From Xylona heveae TC161 (lineage: Eukaryota > Ascomycota > Xylonomycetes > Xylonales > Xylonaceae), in assembly GCF_001619985.1 (NCBI RefSeq), contig NW_017264195.1:2542001-2606000 (forward strand): 64,000 nucleotides of DNA. The letters run 5' to 3'. Made by a program: the position numbers and the translations under genes. Below the pieces are notes generated by a model that had not been told where the DNA came from, did no database searches, and worked only from the letters and a program-made list of their open reading frames with translations. Positions 21,000-31,514 of the stretch are shown one piece after another (position 1 is the stretch's first letter; each line of letters starts with the position of its first letter).

Positions 21000-23900
21000 C
21001 TACTCCTTCGCCAAGCGTTTCGCAATCTCTTCGCGAGGAATACCGCTTCGGTCACACATGCTTCGGAATATTCCACTCTGATCGAAAAGTTCCAGCGGTG
21101 TAGCCAATTCTGCGATCCTTCCCTGGTCCATAACACAAATGCGATCATAATTGATAATGGTTCGCAGACGGTGAGCGATGCAGAGCAGCGTTCGACCGCT
21201 AAACGCCGTAGCCATTGTTTGCTGGATCTTCTCGTCCATAGCAACATCGACGCTGCTCGTGGCTTCGTCGCAAATGATGATCTGCGCGTTGCGTACAAGG
21301 GCCCGTGCAAGCGCCATCAGCTGGCGCTGGCCCAGGGAGAAGTTGAGACCCTCATCTTCGACCAATGTTTCCAGGTCCAAAGCCTTGGTAGTCTTGTCAT
21401 CTGGCGAATTGTCCGCCGATATGAGGCCGGACTGACGGAGAGCCGACCAGAGTTCGAGATCGGTGTGTTCGCTGAAAGGATCCAGGTTGGAGCGAATCGT
21501 GCCCCGAAAGAGGGTTGGGTCTTGAGGAATGATCGCAAGCCTCGAGCGGAGATCCTGAAGGCCAACCTTTGCAATGTCGAGGCCGTCAATTGTAATTGAG
21601 CCTCCAGATAATTCAACGAGTCGGAAGAGCGTCGACATAATGCTCGATTTTCCGGCCCCAGTGCGTCCCACAATTCCAATTCGTTCTCCACCCTGCACGT
21701 GTAAGGAGAACCCATGCAGCACCAATGGAAGCCCATCTCGGTAGCGCATCTGGACATTATCAAATAAAATCTCTCCTTGTTCCGGCCAAGATTGGCGAAT
21801 CTCTCCTAGCTGCAAGGGCGCCTCCTGCTCCAGGGCGACACCATAATGGTAGAGCCGCTCAGTCGAATTCATTGCATTCTCGACTTCTGCCAATTGCCGG
21901 ACGGTGAACTGCATAATTTGTACAATCGAGAGGATATATGAAAGCACCAATCCTGAAATACTCGGCGAAACATTAAATCGGGAAGTGACCACAAGGATGC
22001 CTGTAGTGAAGACTAGCAGATTTCCAATAGTGTCCAAGCGTAAGCTTAGCCAACGCTGATTTGAGAATGTAAGAAAATATGCACTATTCATATTGTCAAT
22101 GGAGTCACGGAGACTGCGGATAAACCGGTCCGTGAGCCCGTATGCACGAATACAGGCTGTGCCGGTGAGCCCTTCTGAAAATCGCGAGAAGACAACCGAA
22201 CGCAAGACAGCTTCGAATCGCTTCACCTCTCTAGCCGATGCTCGATAGTAACCGGCTGCAAATAGGAATAATATAAATAAAGGCCCAAGGGCGATTGCGA
22301 ACTGTCCAGATTTGTCAACAAAAGCAGCTCAGGGAGGCAAAGCAGGGAAACAACATACGTAATGGAAATATACAATGATTAAAACGAAGACGGCAATAAT
22401 CACTAGGAAGCTTATGTCAGTAAACTGAAGATAGTACCCATGACTTTTGAGCGCCGGGTTGCGCATTCTCCTTCTGATTGTTATTGCATCAAAGGCAAAA
22501 CTTACTGCCAAGAGTTAATCCGTACATGCGTAGCGCATCAGTTCTAGTTTCTGTATTAGCAAAGTCTCCAATATGAAGCATGAAATACGACTGACAGATT
22601 GTTATCCATAGTATCCACATCTTTGGCAAATCGGTTGGTGATGCGCCCCATAGGCGTAGTATCGAAAAATGACATTGGTGCTCGCAGAACACGGAACATG
22701 GCCCGATGAAGCATGACTTTACTGGCATGCGTACCCAGAGTTGAAAGGCCAAAAGCATATAAGAACATCATGAAAGCCTGCGCAACACCAAGTGCCGCGT
22801 AAATCCCAATCTATAATTAATAAGGATCAGCGAGAAATCCAAGGATAGCAGCCATGTGTCCAAATTTTGGATGGCTACAAAACAGGAAAAACTTACATAT
22901 GTACCGGTGGAGTAACCAAACTTATTCGAGGTCCACCATGAGAGCCACAAGCTTGTGGCAATATTCGCAACTTGAGTAGAAACTAGGAGAGCAAAGACAA
23001 TTGGGCCATTGAGAATGGTTCCCGATGCGCGGAGGTAGGCCACGTAGACACCCCAGGAGACACTTTTCGTCGACTTCTCTTCCTGCTGCATAAGAGCACC
23101 TGCAGGTTTTGGCCCAGTTGACTTCTTGACATCCTTCTTTTCCTCTTCTACTTCTTCATCACTCGTTTCCCCCGCCTCTTCCTTTTTCTCCTCTACTGCT
23201 GTTGTCTTCATTACTTCGGCGAAGCGTGGATTGTTTGCCATCAATTCGTGGAAGGTGCCAATAGACTCGATGCGCCCCTGATCCATCCAGACAATACGGT
23301 CACAGCGGTTCAGCACGTGGAGCTGGTGAGTGGCGAGTATTCGACATTTCCCCTCAAGCAAACCGCAGATGGCGTTGTCAAAGATATTACGCCCAACGTG
23401 CTACATATTTGTCAGCTTTGCCATCGTACAAAAGACCACGGGCAGATACTAACCGCATCAACTGCGCTTAGCGGATCGTCCATAATCACAATGTCCGCAT
23501 TGAAATATATTGCTCTTGCAATGTTAAGTCGTTGCTTTTGACCACCACTCAGCGTGATACCGCGTTCGCCAATCTCCGTTAGATCACCATTTGGCAGTAT
23601 TTCGAGGTCCTGGCGAAGTGAACACGCGTCAAGAACTTTCTCATACCATGCTTCATCGAAATCCTTCCCAAAGAGAATATTATCCTTTAGAGTAGCGTTC
23701 TGTATCCAAGCATATTGGGGACAGTAGGCACGCGATGCGCCTATCATGATTTGTCCATTTGTTTTTCGCATTTCGCCAGCCAGTGCAGCTAACAGTGAAG
23801 TCTTCCCAGAACCAACGCCACCAATGATTGCAATGAGCTCATTTCTTCCAACCTCTAGGTTGAGTCCCTCAAGCTTGAAAGGTTCCGCTTCACTCAAATT

Positions 23901-25845
23901 CGTTGCGCTATTATCAGGTTTCGGGGTTTCTTGTGCTTGCTTTTCCTCGTTTTTGTTAAGGTTACGCTCCTTCTTCGCCTGCTTTTTGTTCGCGGGTGGA
24001 CCTGCAGGCTTTCCGCTTTGCGAGTCTTGTGTAGAGGTTCTTTCCCACGTGAACCCGGCTCCCTTTAGAACCACAGCCTCTTTAGCTTGCTCGATGCTTT
24101 CGACCTCTTCCTTGGCTTCTTCAGCGAGCAGAAACTCCTGAATGCGTCCAATTGATGCCAACGCATCCACACATTGGCCGATGATCAAAGGCAGAAAATT
24201 TAGAGGCATACGAAGGGCGTTGAATAAAGCAAGTGATGAGAAGACGTGAGCTGCGTTGAGATCGTGACTGGAAAGACGGTATGTGATAAAGGCAAGCATC
24301 GAAGCGAAGATTGGCAGAGACTGGAATATTCAGAAAGTTAGAAGTGTAAAACTACAAGTGGAGCTTTGTGCACTGCACTCACCATAGAGACAGCATTGAT
24401 GGCGTTTCGCATGGCCAACAATTTCTGAATAGCATTTATTTCCTTGTTGCGAATCTGCCTAATCCTACCGAGAAAACTGCTCTCCCATCCGAAAAGCTTC
24501 ACGAAACGTACGGCTGAGAGAATTTCCTGGGTCAGGCTGACTCTTTGATCCGTGATCTTGTTGATAGCCTTTCTCCGCGTAAACAGGCTCTTGACGCCAC
24601 GCCCGATGATAGGTACCGCGAGGACTAGAAATCCAAATCCGGCCAATGCACTATAAGTTAGGTTGATTAGAAGGAGAACGAGCGTGATAATGATAGCCAC
24701 AGGAGAAGTCCATATCATGTGACACATTGCACAGGCTTGATCGATACGTTGTGTGTCTGTTGACATGAGATTGACGACTCGACCATTAGCCCAGCCAGCG
24801 CCATCACCAGCAACACCTTTAGCCAGTTTTGGGTCGACTTTCGATTGCTTTGAACGCTTTTTGCCGCCAAAAAACTTCTTGCTGGCTTTGGAGTTCGTTG
24901 CATTGTTATCGTCATCTTCTTTTGGCGTTGCGGTCTCGAGTGCTTGACCTCCAGCTCTAGCTCTTGCTGATATCTTCATGGCTTTTTCGAAAATCAGGCT
25001 GATTAAAACTGCCCTAGACTGTCCGCCAACCATCATTCCACGATACATTGAATGACTCATGCCCAAACTCTGGAAAATTTGCATCAAAGTGATGCCAATG
25101 ACCAAGCCTATACCATGACCTATATTGGGGCCCGGTGTGCCCCGGCGTTGAGCAATATAGGCATCGGTTGCGAAACTGATCAGATAACGCATGGTGAAGG
25201 GTGAGATTACTTGAAAGATACTGCCAGTCAGCTGGCATAATCCGCCGATCCAGAATTCAACTTTAAAAGTGTCATGCATGGCCCAAAACAAGGGTTGCTT
25301 GTCGCCGCGGGCGACACGTTCTCGTAAAGATGCATCTAGCTTGGCCACCATAACGTCAACGCTTCTATCAGGGTTGACGAGCCAGATATCATTGAGTTCG
25401 AGAGGCCGCTGGTAACCAACCTACCGCAACAAATGTCAGTAGTTTCATGTTTGTTAGGAGGGAAGGGCAAACTCACCGCCATAATTGGACTCATCCATTG
25501 GAAGGTTAGCCGGCTAAAGAAGCCGGCGCCATGTTCCCTTGAAACTATTCTTTCTTGAGGAACAGCTGGCTTGCTACTTCTCTTCAGAGGGTTGATCCTC
25601 TTGTACCATTTCTTATCAGGGTTTGCCGCAGCTTGCGACACCTTTTCTGGTACCGTCTCGCCATCTTTAGATGACACGGAAGCACTACTCGGTGCCTCGT
25701 TTTCCGATTGATTAAAGTTTTTTGAAAGGTCCGTTTCTGCCGGTGGTTGCTCAATTTTCACAGAGAGCAAAGGCTCTGGGGCAACAGCCTCAGTCGAAGC
25801 CAGATTGTTTGCGGCATGGGCCGCATCTTCAAGTGGTCTTGTCAT
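21000..25845 (-). CDS. ABC-C family multidrug transporter, Yor1-like
   Basis: Eight exons (25477..25845, 24383..25420, 23454..24320, 22897..23400, 22596..22810, 22506..22543, 22359..22402, 21000..22301) encode 1458 residues, close to yeast Yor1. After a polar N-terminus (1-110) comes TMD1, then NBD1 with Walker A GGVGSGKTS (636-644), signature LSGGQ (726-730) and Walker B VIMDD (747-751), where Asp replaces the catalytic Glu as is normal in ABCC NBD1. A charged linker leads to TMD2 and NBD2, with GRTGAGKSS (1237-1245), signature SLGQ (1348-1351) and CDEATSS (catalytic E1372). A Lys-rich insertion precedes NBD1. The family exports organic anions and drugs across the plasma membrane. There is no TMD0. 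The 38- and 44-nt exons are confirmed by the reading frame and family similarity. Confidence 0.95.
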
Positions 25846-26275
25846 GCTTTCCTTGGATCATAGCGCAAACAAAAGACTGTTGAATGAAGTATAGCAAATC
25901 ACAGCAGACTGAAGGGCATAAAAAAAAAGAAAAAGTCACAGCTTAATCGTGCAAACTCGCATTTCTTAATAAATTTGTCATCAACAATGGTTCGTCGTAG
26001 ATATGGAGGGGAAGTCTGTGCTTCCAGATATTGAATGGCCCCCAGGGAGCCAACCAGGAGCATTGTGGTAATGGATTATGCAACACGATTCTCGGCGGTC
26101 GGAGTTCGTTAAAGCCGTCCCGTGTCAACAAGCCGCCAAAATTCTAGATTTGTTTAGCTGATCCGTCCATGCAGACGCGCTATGTTATTTCTATGAGTCT
26201 ATGCAACCCTTTTGCACCCGGAGATCGGCTTGATGGGTCACCGATGTTTTCTTCTTTCGGGTGATAAGCTAAAAA

Positions 26276-26286
26276 GTACTCCGTAC
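26276..26286 (-). repeat. recurrent motif GTACGGAGTAC (inverted copy)
   Basis: Reads GTACTCCGTAC on the plus strand, the reverse complement of the copies at 10804 and 17496. Confidence 0.7.
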
Positions 26287-26439
26287 TCCGGTAGAGTATG
26301 AAGGTTAATAGATATGAAACATTTCCCTTTCTGTCAGGGCAGGCAAACAACGGCGACCCGTTCGATCTCCTAAGCCAGTCTTGGCGTTGCTTAATCTGAC
26401 CGCTGTTTGTTCGTTGTGCATACCACGCCTCGTACCAGT

Positions 26440-26483
26440 ATTTAGGCAGTGTTAGGCAGTATCTAGGCAGTATCCAGGTAGTA
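26440..26483 (+). repeat. four-unit tandem repeat, 10-11 bp
   Basis: Units of the type ATTTAGGCAGT / GTTAGGCAGT / ATCTAGGCAGT / ATCCAGGTAGT follow one another. It lies in the upstream region of the ABC transporter. Confidence 0.75.
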
Positions 26484-27114
26484 AACGCCTTAACGAATCT
26501 GGTTGCCCCTTTGTCGCCACGCGGCCTCCTTTGATGCGTTACAGTAATGTCGTGCAGGTGCCCGCACACTATCTGATTAACAGAGCACGATCCGATACCG
26601 TAGCAAATTGTTGATATTGTTCCTCTACAATTGGGCTCGTCGTTTACAGCAGGTGAAGTGATCCCTATCTTCCGGCAATGCTCTCTTTGTCATATGCTAC
26701 ACAGATCTCTCGAGCCTCGAAGCATTCATAGGGCAAATTAATTGTATTGTTCATATGTTCTAGTGAACTAATACGTCTCGGGATTTCATGACATGTATTG
26801 GTCGTAAACTGCCAAAGCCAGAGTACATTAACACCTCCAAACCTTCCCTTTGAATAACGCGTACATGGGCGGTGCCACAGTGATTGTACAGGATGGGAAT
26901 ATGCTATGCCAACTCCAAGCTCTTGAAAACCGCAAGTCAAAATGATGCAAATGCAGGGGAATCTTTGAAAGAGATAATTTGATCAACAAGAATCTGTACA
27001 AGTGAGGGAACCTGAAAAGCAAGTCGAAAGATTGAAACTCCTTCGTCTTTATGATGAGGACGATGTTGTAAATCGTGCCCAAGAAATTGCGTGTCATGCC
27101 GTCGTCATTGTACT

Positions 27115-29184
27115 CTATCGTAGATACCTTGAACTCAGACTCGCAAACGCATCGGGGCTATGGCGCCCACTTGGCGAAAATCCGGCGAAGTCTACGCTTT
27201 CTTGGCTGACATGTCTGGACTGCGCCATCAAGGGATTGCTTCCGAGACCGGGCCGGGTTTGAGAATGGAAAGGATTGCGGCTTCCTGGACTCGCTTCGAT
27301 AGATGGCGGACCATTCTGTTGCGCCGAGAGGGATGGGTTTGGTGCTGTTGCTGGCGCTTCCAGACCAGAACCTACTGTACTGGCAGAAGTTGGTTGCGCA
27401 GGGTGACCCATCGTCTGGGGAGGGGCTAAATGAGGATGATTATAAAGGGCAAGAATAGATGCCTTGTCAGCGCGCCCCGTCTGCTGTGGCACCAGCGACT
27501 GGACAGGAGCAGTGGGATAATAAGGGTTGTGTTGTGCATTTCCATAGCCCGAGAAAGGCTGCGCCTGCCATGATGGGTTTTGATATGGCTGCTGATAGTA
27601 CTGGGGTTGCATTTGAGGTGGTGGTGGTGGTGGTTGTGGAGACGAAGGCATCTGATACAGAGTATTGTTTGGCGTGGAGGCGAACGCAGAATTGTACGCG
27701 CCATTGAGGTTCATAGCCGACTGCGAGGCTCGGAGAAAAGGATTTGCAGTTCCGGATATTGCTTGCCCAGCAAAAGCTTGATTAGGCTGTGCGGTGGACG
27801 AGGAAGGGTATGTGGTATATGTCGATTGCTGCGAATGCACAGGCGACGCAATAGTCCCGCCGGATACGTACTGTCCTGGCTGACCAACTTGAAGATTTTG
27901 CATGGAGTGATTTAAAGAAGAAATACTGGGTGTGGGCTGGCTTGGAGGAGCGAAAGGGTTGTATGAAGCAGGTTGACTGGACGCTCGGGCCATGGGAATT
28001 CCTGCGTTTTGTTGCTGCTGAGGTCCTAGAAAAGGGTTCGGACCAGTTTGATTTGACCCAGACAGCTGACTTTGCGCATCAAGTCGATCGAAAGGATTCG
28101 AACTCTGCTCGACGGGAGTTGTGCCTCCTGAACGTTGAGCAGTTGATTGGGCGCCACGTTCTCCAGAAAAAATAGGCCTGGGTGACGGAAATAGTCTGGT
28201 GCCTTCACCAAGTCTGGCAAGCGTCTCTGCCGCACGATCCACATCCCCCCCAAGACCTTTGAGCACAGTTGCGTTTCGGTTTTCGTCCGGGAAGCCCATG
28301 TCCTTTAGCGTTGCGAGTTTAATGTCCATGCTCTGGCCGGTACTGACAGATGCTCCAAAAACCCTTGAGGGTTTATTGGAAAGAGGCGGAGAACTGGGCC
28401 TGCGATAGGAACCGAATTCATCAGATGGATTGGAAGATGATTCCGCGTATTTCTTGCCAAGGGGGAATGTAGAAGACGATGAACGCAAGCCAAAGCTGAA
28501 TTTCTTCCCAGGTTTCGGAGGGAGAGGCGGAGGCTGATCCTCAGAACTTGTACTGCCGGTGTGCTGACGAGGGTTGGCGTGGCCATTTTCTCCCGAAAAC
28601 ACTTTGAGTTCATATTTCTGACGGATATACTTTTCCATGGCAGATTCGACTTCATCAACATCGATGGGTATAAATGGCTTCACGTTTGACGGATTAAAGC
28701 GTCGGTTTGACGTCACGTTCCCGGTGCGTTTCATATTCTGAAATCCATGTAAGCCTTTCGAAATCGAGTCTGAACGGAACGGCGCGTGCTGACCTCTACT
28801 TGATCGATTGACCAAGTGTCCATACTGAGGGATTTGACCTTGGAGACATGCGTTCCCAGCTTGCGATGGAGTCCTGCGCAGCGCATGCAAAGGAAGATGC
28901 CCAACTATATGGAGACGGCTTGTTGTCAGCGAATTTTATTCGAACGTGAATCAATCGTATAAGTTGATAGGAAATCGGGATTACACACACTCCAGCTGGC
29001 CCATCCTAGATTGAGGATATTATTAGCCTTATGCGATCAAACTCGGACAGAAGCGGAGTGTAAGCCAACCTGGATTTCTAGCCTGGCAGTCTGCACAACG
29101 GTCATTTCCAGGAACATTTTTAATTAAATCTTGCAATGTGCGCTCATTCCGCGCCTGTTGGCGCTTGTTCGGGACAGAAGACAT
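27115..29184 (-). CDS. ArfGAP protein with UBA domain and Gln/Pro-rich tail
   Basis: Four exons (29070..29184, 28989..29005, 28794..28904, 27115..28737) encode 621 residues. The ArfGAP zinc finger (C30, C33, C50, C53 with spacing CxxC-x16-CxxC) is followed by AGLHRKLGTHVSKVKS with the catalytic arginine (R58). It activates GTP hydrolysis by Arf GTPases in vesicle coat cycles. A UBA domain (about residues 221-262, LATLKDMGFPDENRNATV) follows a Pro-rich stretch. The C-terminal half is a Ser/Pro/Gln/Asn-rich, NPF-containing tail of the kind that binds endocytic adaptors. The ArfGAP plus UBA plus QP-rich layout resembles yeast Gts1. Exon 2 is only 17 nt and encodes part of the zinc finger (WASWS). 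Confidence 0.92.
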
Positions 29185-31514
29185 CCTGTATCAAGATAAT
29201 TGGCTAAAACTTCCATGTGAATTTCGATATGGTTGATGTGTGCTCGATTAATAGCGTAGAATTGGACGATAGCCAGGCAGATCTAGATTACTCCGTATGC
29301 CATAGCAAGTCGTGGACTAGTGAAAGAGGGGTATGTAAAAAGAAGTCACAGCGGTCATTACAGCGACTCCAGGAGCCCATGTAAAGGGGCTCAATCAATA
29401 ATACGGCGGCAAATTATCCGAATCCAACCTGCCAGACTGCCACCAAGTTCCCGCTCGCTTCGAGACCGATACCGTGGCTCTCCCTCGCTCCTCGCGCGTT
29501 GACAAAGGCTCTCTTGTTTAACTAGTCGAGACACAGCGACATTCGTCAGAAACAACCAAAGCAACTTGAAGGCATATTTAATCAGTAGTGAAGGTGTTGA
29601 ACTTGACCTTATAGACATGGATGCGTCGAAGACCAGGCGATTCAAATTTTCATTCATCCAGTCTTCCCTTTTGATGCCGCTGCAGTCTGGCCTGCAAAAC
29701 CAGCTTCTGATACCTGGGAAGAGGAATCTCTTGGTCCTTTAAATTCACCTACGCTCATCTACATCTGCTCAGTTTTTCCAAGTTAAATTTTTTCAACCTT
29801 GCAAAGACTGAGCATCATCAATGCATTGAATAAAAACAAGTTTTTACATGATCTGTGTGGCACGCAGGTGACTGTCCAAGCCATCGAACATTCATTAGAT
29901 GATCCGCTCAGAAGCCTTAATGCGCCTCTAGATTGGTCTGGAACGCCAATATGACCGACCAGTCTATGGAACCGTCAATAAGACGAGAAGCATTGGCGGT
30001 TGATTATGCGTTCGATTATTATGAAGTGTGATGAAGAAGAAAATTTTACCATGAGGCAGAGTGAGGGGGTTTTCAACTGTCTCCTCGACTCGGTAGCTGA
30101 CTCAGCGCTTCGCTTGTCCAAATAATTTCGTTAACGAAACAATCATCGCATAACTAGACTGCTTTGCCCAGCTTTTCTTCCTTTTCTTTTTTTTTTTCCC
30201 CCTTCATCTCCTGCCAGATTTTATCAGGCATGCTCTTGTACAACATGCCTCTGCGGATATGCAGTGGCATACTGAAATGATTCAACGCCATGTCGTTCTT
30301 TTTACTACATATTTCAAAATTGGAATTGCAGCAAGGGTTTCCTCTTAGTCGAATGACTGAGACAGACCTATACGAGCTGTCTTTCTAGCTACTAACGCTT
30401 TCCTTTTTCTATTGTTTTACTTGTTTTTTTACTTGTTAAAGGGTTACACCACGACTTTGCCTACCTCTTGAACCTCCTAACATGATCTTGAGGCATACTT
30501 TTTAACGTCAGTGGAAGAGCAAAATAGGTTTTTAGCAGGACCGCGTCTGCTCCACCCTGCTTGCTTCTCTTCCTTGGGTAAGCAGGACTATTTATCAGAC
30601 GAACAAATATGGATATTATTTACATAGAACGTTACCTTCATGATTCAATACAATTAATATAAATCAGGACGATATGCCTACGTACAATTGAGCTTTGTTA
30701 AATGCCCCTCATCAATCACATTTGTGCGAGGCTTAGTTGTATCCAAGGAATTGCTGTGCAAGCTGTCTCCGATGCCAAGACTCACCCTGGAGCCATTATT
30801 AATAGTACCAGCTCCTACAGGCAAAGAATTGACCCGTCTCTGCCAAATTACGAGGACGGCGTGGGAGGCAGCCAGGCAGCTCATGACCGCCCAAGATTTG
30901 CCAGCTTGTGCCTCATAAATTTGAGCGTTCACCACAAGCTCCTACTTGCGACGGCCAGAATATAGGATGAAGATAATGAACCTGCGAGGACTCGTTGGCG
31001 CATTATTAAACAGAGGTTTCCTGAAAACGAAATATGACAATTGCAGCTAGCTACGACGATCTTCCGTGGGAATCACCCGCCTTCGACCATTAAGCACAGC
31101 TAGCTCCGGCTCTAGATTGCAGGACATGCCTATTTCTCTTTTCTATGGTCGGTATAGGTGCCGGGCATACACTTCGGGACAATTCAATTGAGCTGCAAAA
31201 TATGACGAACGTTTTTCCCCACCCGACCGGGATTTGTTTAGCGGACTCGTACCTAAACTGCATCATAACTTACCTAAAGTTTACCCGAAAGCTGGAGCAA
31301 TTTACTCGTAACGAACTTGGACGAGCGGGAGAGGAAAGTTGGAATGCCGAAAACGTCATTCTAATTTTCGAGATCGACAACCTGTTGCAGCGCTGATCTC
31401 CGGGGAATGGTGATTTTCATCTGGCCAAAAACAAACAACTACACGCTTCAGATGCCATTCCATCCCACTGAACTGTTGCGCACAGGCGTTAACTGAAGCT
31501 GTTGATGATTAGTC
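29185..31514. promoter_or_regulatory. 2.3-kb upstream region between divergent genes
   Basis: It separates the ArfGAP gene (-) from the SMP-C2 gene (+). I see no convincing reading frame, tRNA or transposon. TACTCCGTA is at 29289-29297; a T-run followed by C5 is near 30190-30202. The length is generous for two promoters, so an unseen non-coding transcript is possible but not supported. Confidence 0.4.
29289..29297 (-). repeat. recurrent motif TACGGAGTA (inverted copy)
   Basis: Reads TACTCCGTA on the plus strand, about 105 bp upstream of the ArfGAP start codon. Confidence 0.65.

Larger units (their letters stand above)
25846..27114. other. upstream region of the ABC transporter
   Basis: No supported gene in 1.27 kb. 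It contains GTACTCCGTAC at 26276-26286 and a short tandem repeat at 26440-26483. Confidence 0.45.

Noticed and set aside
20883-21599. 238-codon plus-strand frame antisense to the ABC transporter
   Set aside because: It lies opposite the NBD2-coding exon, whose minus-strand reading has all ABC motifs; the antisense protein has no family resemblance.
30678-30965. 85-codon minus and 87-codon plus frames in the ArfGAP/SMP-C2 intergenic region
   Set aside because: Short, mutually overlapping, no motif; typical chance frames.
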